DNA of 53,964 bases, from assembly GCA_003167495.1 (NCBI GenBank), contig PMSX01000301.1, positions 1 to 53,964 of the forward strand, written 5' to 3'. Numbering within the stretch: the first letter of the stretch is position 1; the number at the start of each line of letters is the position of its first letter. This document shows, piece after piece, positions 43,659 to 53,177 of this stretch. Under the pieces are notes generated by a model, which was not told where the DNA came from, did no database searches, and was given only the letters and a program-made list of their open reading frames with translations. The translations under genes and the position numbers were made by a program. The DNA is from Bryobacterales bacterium (GTDB lineage Bacteria > Acidobacteriota > Terriglobia > Bryobacterales > Bryobacteraceae).

Positions 43659-46631
43659 ATGATTCAACGCATAAGGCGCTCTTGTTTTTTGGCGCTAAGC
43701 CTAGCCCCCGTTTTCCTGAGCGCGCAAACGCCCGCGGCCGAAACATTTCAGCGCGATCCCAAGCAGACAATCGACGATTCCTACACCCAACTGATCAAAA
43801 AGTACACTACTGCACCGGCTTTGAATTCGCCTCTTACAGATTACCTACCTGCGTCTACTTCCGTTCCCACTCCGGCGAAAGTCCTCGGTGACGTAGCTGG
43901 TGCTCCCGGTATTTTGCCCTATGCGGAAGAGGTCTACCGCTATTTTCGTTTGCTCGCCGCCGCCACACCTCGGGTTAGGGTCTTCACCATCGGCCACACT
44001 GAAGAAGGGCGAGAGATGATTGCCGTGGCTGTCGCCGATGAATCTCTGCTAGATCAGACCAAACAAAACGGCGCGCGTCTGGCGCAGCTTGCCGACCCTA
44101 GAACCATTGGTCTTGATGACACAAAAGCACAGTCGCTGATCAGTCAATCCTTTCCCACCTACTACATCACCGGCACGATCCATTCGCCGGAAACCGGCGC
44201 GCCCACCGCACTCATGGAACTGGCTTATCGTCTTGCCGTAGACGACGCCCCGTACATTCAATATATTCGCTCTCACGTAGTCACACTCATCACTCCGGTG
44301 GTGGAAGTAGATGGGCGCGATCGCATGGTGGACATCTATAAATGGCACATAGCGCATCCCGGCCAGAACTGGCCTCGCCTGATTTACTGGGGACACTATG
44401 TTGCGCACGACAACAACCGCGACGCTATGGCGATGACGCTCAACCTGACGAGAAATGTTTTGAATACGTATCTCGAGTGGCATGCGCTGGTGCTACACGA
44501 TTTACACGAATCGGTGCCGTTTCTGTACGACAACACAGTGGGTGACGGGCCCTACAATTCGTGGATCGATCCGGTCCTCACGGGCGAGTGGTCGATGCTC
44601 GCTTACGACAACATGGCGCGCATGCAAAGCTTCGGCATGCCGGGCGCCTTCACGCATGGCAATTTCGATACCTGGAGTCCAGGCTACCTGATGTTTCTGG
44701 CAGGCTTGCATAACGGCATCAGCCGCCTATACGAAACATTCGGCAACGGTGGCGCGGACACAGAAAAGCGAGTGTTGTCGCCTGATCAGTATTCGCGCAC
44801 CTGGTACCGTCCCAATCCGCCCTTCCCAACCGTTCTATGGTCCCAGCGCGACAACAATAACTATGAACAAACCGCACTGCTTTCGACGCTTTCTTATTTC
44901 GCTCACAATACTAAACTTTTCCTGAATAATTTCTATCTAAAAAGTAAACGCTCGGTGGAGAAGCCCGCCAATTCCGGGCCCGCAGCCTACGTTCTGGCGC
45001 AGGACGAGCGGTATTGGAATCGTCAGATGCAGTTGTTGAACGTGTTGGCGATACAGCACGTGGAGATACATCGCCTGAGCCAGGCAGTGACTGTGGCCCT
45101 GCCGCCACCTGCTCCAAAAGACAACACGGAGGAAAAGCCAAGTACTCCACCGCCTCCCACCTCCCAAACCTTTCCCGCCGGCAGCTTTGTCATTCGTATG
45201 GATCAACCGTTCTCACGCGTAGGCGATGCTTTGCTTGACCGGCAGTTCTGGGCTCCCGACGACCCGCAGAAGCACCCGTACGATGATACCGGCTGGTCTT
45301 TTGGAGACCTCTTCAACGCCAAGGTCTCGCGCGTCACTGACCGCAATATCCTCTCTGCCCCCATGTCATCTGTCCCCGACCTCAGTCGAATCACAAACAC
45401 GGAACTTGGGGCCGATCCATTCTACGTGGTGAACAACTCGGCCCAGGTCACTCTGGCCTCGCTGGTTTATGCATTGCGCGGTTCAGCGGACGTGTCTATC
45501 TGTGAGGAAGGCTTTGAGAGCGGCGGGAAGAAGTTTGCCTCAGGATCTCTCATCATTAGCCACGCTGACCCGGTAAAGCTGAAGCCATTGCTCCAGCAAT
45601 TCGATTTATCGGCCGTCGGCCTTGCCGGCCAACCCTCCGTGCGGCTTCATCCCGCCGTTGCTCCGCGCATTGCTTTTATGCACACTTGGCTCTTTACGCA
45701 AACCGAAGGCTGGTGGCGCATGGCGTTCGACAAATTGCAAGTGCCGTTCACGTATATCAGCACGCAAACGGTAGCGAAGGAGCCGGATCTGCGAGCGAAG
45801 TACGACGTCATTGTTTTCGCTCCCGTGGCCAGCCAAGCCGCGGAACGCATCATAGAGGGCCTGCCAATGTGGGGAAATCCGCTGCCGTGGCAAACGAGTT
45901 CGCTGACTCCCAATCTAGGGAAGCTAGACTCGACTGAGGACACTCGCCCGGGATTAGGTGAAAACGGGCTAGCCCACCTGAAAGACTTCGTCCAACGCGG
46001 CGGTTTACTGATTACCTCCGAAGATACGGCCGAATTCGCCATAAACGAAGGTCTGGCGCCTGGAGTTTTCGTGTCCCCTCCCAAAACCATGAAAGTAGTG
46101 GGGAGCGTGTTGAGCTCAACCGTGGTGGACAGTAAGAATCCGGTAGCGTACGGCTACGATGGCGCCGTGCCTCTGTACAGCTCCGAGGGTCTTGCCTTTA
46201 CGGTAAGTAACCTCGTGGTGAATCGTCCGATTCCGACCGCGAAAGAATACAAGCGCCCGACCGGCCGTGGTGGCCCGGGCGAAGATGACGTTCCCGAAGG
46301 ACGGCCCGCAGAGAAAGCACCGCCATTGCCTGCTCCTAAAACTTGGGAAGCCACTCCACTCAATGAGGAACAGGAACGCAACAACGCGTTCTTAATTCCA
46401 GCGGAGTACCGGCCGCAAGTGATTCTGCGGTACGCGGCCAGCAAGGATTTGCTCTTATCGGGCCTGCTCGAAAATGGCGACCCGGTCGCCGAGCACCCGG
46501 CTGTTGTCGAAGCACACTTTGGGCAGGGAGACGTGCTGCTGTTTGCCAACAACCCGGTGTACCGCGGTGAGACAATTGGTTCCCACGCACTGGTTTTCAA
46601 CGCCATCATTAACTTTGGTCATTTGAAATAA
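43659..46631 (+). CDS. Exported M14-family zinc carboxypeptidase-like protein
   Basis: A 990-residue protein with a signal peptide (RIRRSCFLALSLAPVFLSAQ) and an M14 peptidase domain at about 80-370. Zinc ligands are His and Glu of GTIHSPETGAP and a His in the downstream segment ALVLHDLHES; the substrate-side motif is AHDNNRDAMA. The remaining 600 residues include a Pro-rich linker (APKDNTEEKPSTPPPPTSQ) and a C-terminal region with GATase-like strands (KYDVIVFAPVASQ, GGLLITSEDTAEF). This large form is common in Acidobacteria. The next gene starts 1 nt after the stop, so they form an operon. Confidence 0.88.
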   Translation: MIQRIRRSCFLALSLAPVFLSAQTPAAETFQRDPKQTIDDSYTQLIKKYTTAPALNSPLTDYLPASTSVPTPAKVLGDVAGAPGILPYAEEVYRYFRLLAAATPRVRVFTIGHTEEGREMIAVAVADESLLDQTKQNGARLAQLADPRTIGLDDTKAQSLISQSFPTYYITGTIHSPETGAPTALMELAYRLAVDDAPYIQYIRSHVVTLITPVVEVDGRDRMVDIYKWHIAHPGQNWPRLIYWGHYVAHDNNRDAMAMTLNLTRNVLNTYLEWHALVLHDLHESVPFLYDNTVGDGPYNSWIDPVLTGEWSMLAYDNMARMQSFGMPGAFTHGNFDTWSPGYLMFLAGLHNGISRLYETFGNGGADTEKRVLSPDQYSRTWYRPNPPFPTVLWSQRDNNNYEQTALLSTLSYFAHNTKLFLNNFYLKSKRSVEKPANSGPAAYVLAQDERYWNRQMQLLNVLAIQHVEIHRLSQAVTVALPPPAPKDNTEEKPSTPPPPTSQTFPAGSFVIRMDQPFSRVGDALLDRQFWAPDDPQKHPYDDTGWSFGDLFNAKVSRVTDRNILSAPMSSVPDLSRITNTELGADPFYVVNNSAQVTLASLVYALRGSADVSICEEGFESGGKKFASGSLIISHADPVKLKPLLQQFDLSAVGLAGQPSVRLHPAVAPRIAFMHTWLFTQTEGWWRMAFDKLQVPFTYISTQTVAKEPDLRAKYDVIVFAPVASQAAERIIEGLPMWGNPLPWQTSSLTPNLGKLDSTEDTRPGLGENGLAHLKDFVQRGGLLITSEDTAEFAINEGLAPGVFVSPPKTMKVVGSVLSSTVVDSKNPVAYGYDGAVPLYSSEGLAFTVSNLVVNRPIPTAKEYKRPTGRGGPGEDDVPEGRPAEKAPPLPAPKTWEATPLNEEQERNNAFLIPAEYRPQVILRYAASKDLLLSGLLENGDPVAEHPAVVEAHFGQGDVLLFANNPVYRGETIGSHALVFNAIINFGHLK

Positions 46632-46632
46632 G

Positions 46633-47730
46633 ATGATCCGCAGAATTAATTTTCTAATCCTAACGCTATGCGCGCCGCACCTGTTCGGTCAGGAACCCGT
46701 CGATCAGGGGGAGCAGCATGAGTTCGTCATCTCCAATTTCAACACTGAATCTGGCGTGACATTGCCGCAGGCGCGCATCATCTATGGCACATTCGGGCAC
46801 CTCAATGCCGCGCGCGATAACGCGGTCCTTCTGCCTTCGCACTACATGGCAAACTTTCACGGCTACGGATGGCTCATCGGACCCGGCAAGTGTCTCGACA
46901 CTTCGAAGCTTTTTCTCGTTGCGACAGAACTATTCGGCAACGGCCGCTCGTCGTCGCCTAGCAACACGCCCGAGCCTTATCACGGACCGCGTTTTCCCCT
47001 CGTCACTATTCGCGACAACGTGGAAGCCGTCCATATGCTGCTTACACAGGAGTTGCGCATTACACACCTCGAAGCCATTATTGGCTTCTCCATGGGAGCG
47101 CAGCAGGCTTTTCAGTGGGCGGTGAGCCATCCCGACTTCGCCGACAGGATTGTGGCTACCTCCGGAACAGCCAAGACGTATGGACACGGCATTGTTCGCT
47201 TGGAAGGACAGATCTCCGCGATTGTCACGGATGAGGCCTTCAAAGGCGGCGATTACACCACGCAGCCAGAGAAAGGAATCGCCGCCTCCGGCTTGGTGTG
47301 GGCCGCTTGGCTCTACTCACAAGAGTGGTGGCGCCGTGAACTTTGGCGAACGAACTCGCCTCCGGGAACAACCTTCGATCAGGTTCTTGAAAAATTCCGC
47401 ACTGGCTTTTTCCATGGAGCGGATGCGAACAATCTCATTCTGCAAATGCGCACATGGGAGCGGCACAATGTAGGCGATTCACCCGGCTTCAATGGCGACG
47501 TGGAGCGGGCACTGCGTTCCATCAAGGTTCCCTTTCTGTACATGCCGTCTGAAACCGACCTCTACTTCCCGCTAGAAGACGCGCGTTACGAAGCCCCTCT
47601 CATTCCGAAGGGAATTCTTCTGCCCATTCCCTCTCTTTGGGGACATCCGGCAGGTGCTGGCGCTGGTCCGGATGACCTCAAGTTCTTGAACGATCACATC
47701 GGCCGCTTTCTGGCCGAGGGTCATCCATAA
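46633..47730 (+). CDS. Exported alpha/beta hydrolase of the MetX-like family
   Basis: A 365-residue protein with a short signal peptide (INFLILTLCAPHLFGQ) and an alpha/beta-hydrolase fold related to homoserine O-acetyltransferase: LPQARIIYGTFGHLNAARDN, the nucleophile elbow GFSMG (Ser153), the acid in PSETDLYFP (Asp309) and His338 in WGHPAGAG. The signal peptide makes a role in methionine synthesis unlikely; an exported esterase or acyltransferase is more likely. It is co-transcribed with the M14 peptidase (1-nt gap). Confidence 0.85.
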   Translation: MIRRINFLILTLCAPHLFGQEPVDQGEQHEFVISNFNTESGVTLPQARIIYGTFGHLNAARDNAVLLPSHYMANFHGYGWLIGPGKCLDTSKLFLVATELFGNGRSSSPSNTPEPYHGPRFPLVTIRDNVEAVHMLLTQELRITHLEAIIGFSMGAQQAFQWAVSHPDFADRIVATSGTAKTYGHGIVRLEGQISAIVTDEAFKGGDYTTQPEKGIAASGLVWAAWLYSQEWWRRELWRTNSPPGTTFDQVLEKFRTGFFHGADANNLILQMRTWERHNVGDSPGFNGDVERALRSIKVPFLYMPSETDLYFPLEDARYEAPLIPKGILLPIPSLWGHPAGAGAGPDDLKFLNDHIGRFLAEGHP

Positions 47731-47869
47731 CTTGCCGATTCCCAGTGATTGGTCAAGTTATGCACAGGTCTCACTCGGGGGCAGCAACTCCCTCCTATTC
47801 TCAGGATAACAAGCCCTCGACCCCGAAGTCTAACGCACAGAAAACAAGCAAGATAGAGGTGCAGCGAAG

Positions 47870-47932
47870 CCAATCTTAAAACTGGTTTGCGGCCCCAGAC
47901 TCGAGTAAGATCGCTAAGGAACCAATCTTAAA
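47870..47932. repeat. 11-bp direct repeat upstream of the phosphotransferase gene
   Basis: CCAATCTTAAA occurs at 47870-47880 and again at 47922-47932, 52 bp apart (close to five helical turns), in the 249-nt gap before the phosphotransferase gene. Such pairs can be binding sites for a dimeric regulator. No other structure was found in the gap apart from the strong ribosome site GAGGAG at 47971-47976. Confidence 0.4.
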
Positions 47933-47979
47933 CCGAATAGCACGTTCCTTGTCCCGCAATCCCAATACCAGAGGAGCTT

Positions 47980-49020
47980 ATGATCCCGCAAGAAAAGAGC
48001 GCGGCCGTTACTCTCGGCCTGAACGAGGCTTTCGGCGTCGCCAAATTCGAAGACATCCGCGACCTGAGCGAGCGGCCCGGCTCGAATCGGGCCTTTCGCA
48101 TTATCGTCAGAGGATCTGCGTACCTGCTGCGAATCAACACGCGCCCCGGCGATATGACACGTCATTTCGCCTGCATGCAGGCGGCGGCCGATGCAGGATT
48201 GGCACCGCGTGTCTTGTATACGAGCACCGAGGATCGGATCTCCATCACCGATTTCGTGGAGGCTGTACCTTTACCAGTGCAGGACGCGCTGGTTCGGATT
48301 CCTGCGGCGCTAAGGATCCTGCACGCGCTGCCACCGTTCCCCGGAGCTCCCTTCAATACCACATGCATGTTCCTGCTGAACAAAGGACCTGCCCTGGACG
48401 GATTCTTCAAGAAGTTCCGGGCGTCGAGCATTCTGCCCGAAAACGAGACCGAGGAACTTCTCGCTCGCTACCAACAAGTGGCTGCGGTTTACTCGCGTCT
48501 CGATCTGGCGCCGGGTCATAACGACCTGTTCAAGCCGGACAACATGCTCTTCGACGGCAACCGTCTGTGGCTGGTGGACTGGGAGGCTGCTTTCCAAAAC
48601 GATCGGTATGCCGATCTGGCGGTGGTTGCGAACATGATCGTCACCAATGAATCAGAGGAAACGATCTATCTTCAGGAGTATTTCGGCGAACCGCCGGACG
48701 AGCACCAGAGAGCCCGATTCTATTTGATAAGACAGCTCGCACACATGTTCTACGCCATGGCGTTCTTGACGCTGGGATCGTCGGGTAAGCCGATCGACTG
48801 GAGTGAGCCTGTGCCTGCGTACAGTGACTTTCAGCAGCGCTTCTGGACGCGTGGGGTCAGTCTGGCGGACAATCAGGCGAAAACCATCTACGGCAGGGTT
48901 CATTGGAAACAACTCTCGCAAAACGTGGGGCAGGCACGCTTCCACGAGGCCTTGAGCATCGTCTCGGACCGAAACACAAGCCAGGAGGGTACTCGTATAC
49001 CTTTGCCGAGTGCTCCATAA
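47980..49020 (+). CDS. Choline-kinase-like phosphotransferase (APH family)
   Basis: A 346-residue protein-kinase-fold small-molecule phosphotransferase. The nucleotide-binding start (SNRAFRIIVRGSAYLLRIN), catalytic loop GHNDLFKPDNMLF and metal-binding WLVDWEAAFQND match the choline/ethanolamine kinase and aminoglycoside phosphotransferase group. The HNDLFxPDN form favours choline or thiamine-like kinases over drug-resistance enzymes; the substrate is not decidable. GAGGAG precedes the ATG at a good distance. It is a single-gene unit. Confidence 0.85.
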   Translation: MIPQEKSAAVTLGLNEAFGVAKFEDIRDLSERPGSNRAFRIIVRGSAYLLRINTRPGDMTRHFACMQAAADAGLAPRVLYTSTEDRISITDFVEAVPLPVQDALVRIPAALRILHALPPFPGAPFNTTCMFLLNKGPALDGFFKKFRASSILPENETEELLARYQQVAAVYSRLDLAPGHNDLFKPDNMLFDGNRLWLVDWEAAFQNDRYADLAVVANMIVTNESEETIYLQEYFGEPPDEHQRARFYLIRQLAHMFYAMAFLTLGSSGKPIDWSEPVPAYSDFQQRFWTRGVSLADNQAKTIYGRVHWKQLSQNVGQARFHEALSIVSDRNTSQEGTRIPLPSAP

Positions 49021-49069
49021 AAGGGGAGCTCTGGCAGCTACCTTCGCCTAACCGTCCTTGCCATCGAGT

Positions 49070-52000
49070 TTAGAAATATATTTTGAGCGCAAATTGCAAT
49101 GCACGTGGATCGGTCTGGACATTGGTGATACGCCCGAAAGAACAGCCCGCCTGCTGAACCAGATTGGTCTGTCCTCCGGGACCAGGTGGCAAACAATAGC
49201 TGGTGTTGGGCATCCCCAGGTTCTGGTGGTTCAAAGCGTTGTACAGTTCCCAGCGGAACTGCACATACCGTGTGTCGGTGAAGTGGAAGTCTTTGATCAA
49301 ACTGGCGTCCAGATTCCAGAATCCCGGCGAGCGCAAATAAGGAAGATACTCGCCGGCAGTGCCGAACACATATTCCTGTGGGGCATTCAAGTTCGGATTT
49401 GACCAGAAACTTTGATTGTTTCCGAAGACCGGCTGAAAAGCGGCTGCGTTTATCCAATCGTTGGCATTCTGGCCGCCCGGAACCGCCGTCGGATTTCCCA
49501 CAATATTGGGACGGCAGGTGACCTGATTGCACGGCCCGGTAATTGAAAGCGGAACACCGCTCTGAGCATTGAAGTTTCCGGCCAGTCGCCAGTTACCCAG
49601 AATCGCGGCAGCGGCCCCGCCGCTGTGAAGCCATTGTTTATTTTTTCCGGCAGGCAGGTCGTAGCTGAAGGCCACATTGAACATGTTCGGTATGTCGTCG
49701 TAACCAATGGACCGGTCCAAATTGCGATTATCCCAGTCCTGATATCCGCCACCGTTAATGCCGCCGGTTCCACCTACACTGCTAGTGACCCCCGCGCGTC
49801 CGCCGATGATACCTGTACTAGACAATGCGATGGTGTCGAAAAGCTGCGATGCGAGCTGTTCCACCGAGGCGTTGTAAATCTTCTTTGAATACGTGTATGC
49901 CGCTACGAAGGTGAGTCCTTCTGATAGGCGCTTTTGTACCCGGACGTTCAGCGCGTTGTAGTCGGACATGCCGTCGTACATCGTCTGGCTAAAGAGCGAG
50001 CCGAAGAACGGGTAGGGCCGAAGCAACTGAGAGAGCGGAATAGAACTGCTTCCCCACACCTGTTGCAGAAGTGCGGCCTGCGAACCGGAAAAGTAGTTGG
50101 TAATCGGGACATTGGAGTTGAGCTCGGTTCCGTATTTCACATAATCCGCGTATGGTACCTGGTTGAACTGACGCCATGCTTCACCCGCCAGATGAGTTCC
50201 ATGGTTTCCCACATAACCGGCGCTCAGCAACACGTTGCCAGGCAGGTCACGCTGTATTTGGAAATTGTAGATCTGAATATTGGGGTCCTTTTCAGGCGGA
50301 TAATAGAACTGCAGCGAAGCTCCGTAAGACGGGTCGTAATTCGCCGCGGGCGGTTGACCGTTGGCCGGTATCGGCGGTATCGTCAGGCCGGCTTTATTCG
50401 TAGTCGTGTTGCTCAGTGGGAAAGCAACGCACTGACCCGAATACTCACCGCATTGATTTGGATAGAAGCTGCCAGTCCAATTACTGAACGATTGCCACTG
50501 CGCGCCGGGCTGGATTCCTTGGCCGATATTGTTTATCGCATTGATGGCGTTCGTGTACATCATGCTATACGAACCGCGAATCACGGTCTTCTTATCCTTG
50601 AACGGATTCCAGGCAAAGCCGAAGCGCGGGGCCAGATCGGCCAAGTGAGGCGGCGCAATGGCCGCGTCCTTTGGGATCAGTGACGATTGTCCTTCATACA
50701 CCATTTCACCCGGCAGCCCGGTGGTCGCGTTCATGCAATCCAGGCAGAAATTCGACTCCGGATGATCGCGAGACTTCCAGAAGAAAATCATGTCGTCGCG
50801 AAGGCCGATGTTGATGGTGAGGTTCGGCAGGATGCGGTATTCATCCTGCAAATAAAGTCCCCAATATGGATAACTTGAGTAAGGCTGAGAGGTGATACCC
50901 GTGGAAGAGTCGGCGACGGCGCCCAGCATAAATTGCTCGAGGCCATTGCCGCCCAGTCCGGAGAGCGGATCGTTTGTTAGGCTGCCGTTGAATACCAGTG
51001 TAGAGGGGTCGCTGATCTCGCGCCCCTGCTGGTCGAGCCTGTACATAAAGCCAGTCTTGATGGTGTGTTTACCGATGATCTTGGTAACGTCGTCGAGGAT
51101 TGTGTACGAATCGTTGGCCTGCCGCTGATTCGCCCACCCAGCGGAACCGAAGTTCGATGAGCCTCCGCCCGGCATGTTGATGGAAAAGGTGGGCGTCGGC
51201 GTGAATGCACTTAAGAAAATCTGTGAAGGAGCGAGAACTTGCTCGGTTTGGGTGAGATCCGTCACGCTGTCGGGGAAGCCGGACTGGTTGGGGTGGGTGT
51301 TAAAGACCTGGCGGCTAAAGCTCATGCGGAATTCATTGAAAAAGGTTGGACTCGCGATGTAGGTATGGCCGATTCCGGCTACTTCGCTGGTGAAGGTGTA
51401 AGGAGTGTTGCCGCCGTAACCGGTATAGGGCACCGTCGCGCCTGTCCAGGGCGTCTGATAAATGTTGTATTGGCCTGGCGTGGAAAGGAATTCCACAAAA
51501 AGACGGCTCTTTTCGCTCATTTCATGGTCCACTTTGGCAGAGATGTTGTAAGGATTTTGACTGCTTGCCACGGGACCCAGATAGTTTTGGCAGATGGCGT
51601 ATCCGTTCTTGCCCATTGGACAAGAGCTGAGCGGGTCAACGAAATTCGGAAGCGGATAGGACTTAAGGAAGTACATGGCAACCGGGTCCAGGCGGTTAGT
51701 CGGAATCTGCGTTGAAAACTGACAGGTCGGAGTGGGCGAAGCATCAATCACGCTATTCTGGCAGCCGTTTGGGACGAGCGGCGTTCCAAAGGCAGTGCGC
51801 TGAAATGTCCCACTGGCGTTCGGTCCAACCGTACTGTATGGATCGTAGATGCCATAGTTGGCGGAAGACGGATCTTCGCTAAAGTCTCCGTTTCGCATGG
51901 CTTGGGTGGGCACGCTAAACACCTGCTGGCCGCTTAGATGAAGAATCGTATGATCCACCGACGCAAAGAAGAATGTTTTGTCTTTGCCGTTGTAGAGCTT

Positions 52001-52933
52001 GGGAATCACAACCGGGCCGCCTACAGTGCCTCCGAAATCGTTGTAATGCAGCGACCGATTGTTGAGTGAACCGTCGTCGCCGATTGAGGTAAACGGGTTG
52101 CGCGCGCTGGTAGCGCTGTTTCGGAAGAAATCATACAAGTCACCATGGGGCTGGTTTGTACCCGACTTCAGCACGACGTTGAATACGCCGCCGCCGCTTC
52201 TGCCGTACTGCGCCGCGATACCTTCTGTTATGGCCTGAAATTCAGTGACCGCATCCGGCGAAGGGCTGACGGCAACATTCTCCACCAATCCGGACAAATT
52301 CAAATACCCGTCCAGATACCACGCATTTGCGCCGCCCTGGCCGCCGTTCACCGAGACGTCGGAACCTTGGGCATGGCTTGGATCGGGGAACGTGCCGAAT
52401 TGGCTGTTGAATCCGAAGTTGCTGCCAGGAGGTCCGGCGACGTTGGAAACACCGGGCAGCAAATAAACAAGCTGCAGCAGGTCGCGCCCCGCAACGGGCG
52501 TATCGTCGATGGCCGCCTGCGATACAGTGGTGGAAAAGTTAGAAGAAGCCGTCTCCAAGAGCGGCGAAGCTGCCGTTACCTCCACCTGCTGCTGCGATGT
52601 TCCCACTTTCAGAGTCGCGTCGAAGCGAATGGTCTGGCCAGAGGTTGCTTCCACGTCCTTGCTCTCTGTCACAGCGAAGCCCGGCGCTTGAATCCGGACG
52701 GTGTATTTGCCAGGCACTAATCCGATTACTTTGTAATAACCGGTCTGGTTCGTTGTGGTGGGCGAGGTGACATTCGTGCTTTGCGCCGTGACTGTGATTT
52801 GCGCCCCCACGATGGCGGCGCCTTGCGGATCGATAACCGTTCCCTCAATGGAACTTCTTTCCAGTTGGCCGAATGCGCAAAACGAAGATGCCAATAAGAG
52901 GAGCGCTAAACGCTCCCGATGCTGTCCGAACAT
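49070..52933 (-). CDS. Oar-like TonB-dependent receptor with carboxypeptidase-regulatory domain
   Basis: A 1287-residue outer-membrane protein. The signal peptide (RLALLLLASSFCAFGQ) is followed by a CarboxypepD_reg-like domain (about 27-110: IEGTVIDPQGAAIVGAQITV, YYKVIGLVPGKYTVRIQAPG), a plug domain (DTPVAGRDLLQLVYLLPGV, GGGVFNVVLKSGTNQPHGDL) and a large beta barrel ending in PRALQFALKIYF with the C-terminal Phe used for barrel assembly. Acidobacteria have many such receptors, probably for oligosaccharides or peptides; the ligand is not readable. AGGGGG precedes the ATG. It is controlled from a promoter at 53034-53062 and faces a GntR regulator. Confidence 0.93.
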   Translation of the reverse strand: MFGQHRERLALLLLASSFCAFGQLERSSIEGTVIDPQGAAIVGAQITVTAQSTNVTSPTTTNQTGYYKVIGLVPGKYTVRIQAPGFAVTESKDVEATSGQTIRFDATLKVGTSQQQVEVTAASPLLETASSNFSTTVSQAAIDDTPVAGRDLLQLVYLLPGVSNVAGPPGSNFGFNSQFGTFPDPSHAQGSDVSVNGGQGGANAWYLDGYLNLSGLVENVAVSPSPDAVTEFQAITEGIAAQYGRSGGGVFNVVLKSGTNQPHGDLYDFFRNSATSARNPFTSIGDDGSLNNRSLHYNDFGGTVGGPVVIPKLYNGKDKTFFFASVDHTILHLSGQQVFSVPTQAMRNGDFSEDPSSANYGIYDPYSTVGPNASGTFQRTAFGTPLVPNGCQNSVIDASPTPTCQFSTQIPTNRLDPVAMYFLKSYPLPNFVDPLSSCPMGKNGYAICQNYLGPVASSQNPYNISAKVDHEMSEKSRLFVEFLSTPGQYNIYQTPWTGATVPYTGYGGNTPYTFTSEVAGIGHTYIASPTFFNEFRMSFSRQVFNTHPNQSGFPDSVTDLTQTEQVLAPSQIFLSAFTPTPTFSINMPGGGSSNFGSAGWANQRQANDSYTILDDVTKIIGKHTIKTGFMYRLDQQGREISDPSTLVFNGSLTNDPLSGLGGNGLEQFMLGAVADSSTGITSQPYSSYPYWGLYLQDEYRILPNLTINIGLRDDMIFFWKSRDHPESNFCLDCMNATTGLPGEMVYEGQSSLIPKDAAIAPPHLADLAPRFGFAWNPFKDKKTVIRGSYSMMYTNAINAINNIGQGIQPGAQWQSFSNWTGSFYPNQCGEYSGQCVAFPLSNTTTNKAGLTIPPIPANGQPPAANYDPSYGASLQFYYPPEKDPNIQIYNFQIQRDLPGNVLLSAGYVGNHGTHLAGEAWRQFNQVPYADYVKYGTELNSNVPITNYFSGSQAALLQQVWGSSSIPLSQLLRPYPFFGSLFSQTMYDGMSDYNALNVRVQKRLSEGLTFVAAYTYSKKIYNASVEQLASQLFDTIALSSTGIIGGRAGVTSSVGGTGGINGGGYQDWDNRNLDRSIGYDDIPNMFNVAFSYDLPAGKNKQWLHSGGAAAAILGNWRLAGNFNAQSGVPLSITGPCNQVTCRPNIVGNPTAVPGGQNANDWINAAAFQPVFGNNQSFWSNPNLNAPQEYVFGTAGEYLPYLRSPGFWNLDASLIKDFHFTDTRYVQFRWELYNALNHQNLGMPNTSYCLPPGPGGQTNLVQQAGCSFGRITNVQTDPRALQFALKIYF

Positions 52934-53033
52934 AGAACCCCCTGAAATTTAATAGAAAACGAAAGCACACAGGGCCTATATAAGCAGGGTCAGCCCGACA
53001 TGGGACCGCCAGAGGTTGCGACGATTTCTGACT

Positions 53034-53062
53034 AAAATACAAAATACAAAATGATTTGTCAA
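53034..53062 (-). promoter_or_regulatory. Sigma-70-type promoter of the TonB receptor gene
   Basis: On the minus strand -35 is TTGACA (53062-53057, perfect) and -10 is TATTTT (53039-53034, four of six), separated by exactly 17 nt. Transcription would start near 53027, leaving a leader of about 95 nt. The spacer contains the inverted repeat ACAAAATGATTTGT, so the promoter could be blocked by a dimeric regulator. Confidence 0.6.
53046..53059. promoter_or_regulatory. Putative GntR-type operator inside the receptor promoter
   Basis: ACAAA (53046-53050) and TTTGT (53055-53059) are perfect inverted arms around ATGA, overlapping the -35 element. A partial second copy of ACAAAAT lies just to the left at 53039-53045. 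Assignment to the adjacent FCD-type GntR protein is inference from position and symmetry. Confidence 0.45.
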
Positions 53063-53177
53063 CTTCTTGTTTCGAAGCCCCGATATAGTGGCAGTGGGTA
53101 GGTTTGATTTGGACTTGAAAGTAGCCCCGTCACCAAGAACAGGCAGCAGCCGTTCACTGATTGACCTGGAGCCGAAC

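Noticed and set aside
46633..47730. Homoserine O-acetyltransferase for methionine synthesis
   Set aside because: The fold matches, but a signal peptide and operon pairing with a secreted peptidase argue for an exported hydrolase.
47731..47979. Possible tRNA or structured RNA in the gap before the phosphotransferase gene
   Set aside because: No cloverleaf, no T-loop motif and no stable long stem; only a short direct repeat was found.
47980..49020. Aminoglycoside resistance phosphotransferase
   Set aside because: The catalytic loop HNDLFKPDN and overall pattern fit choline-kinase-like enzymes better; nothing links it to drug resistance.
49934..50683. 249-residue plus-strand frame inside the TonB receptor gene
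   Set aside because: Antisense shadow of a strongly supported outer-membrane receptor; Arg/Val-rich with no motif.
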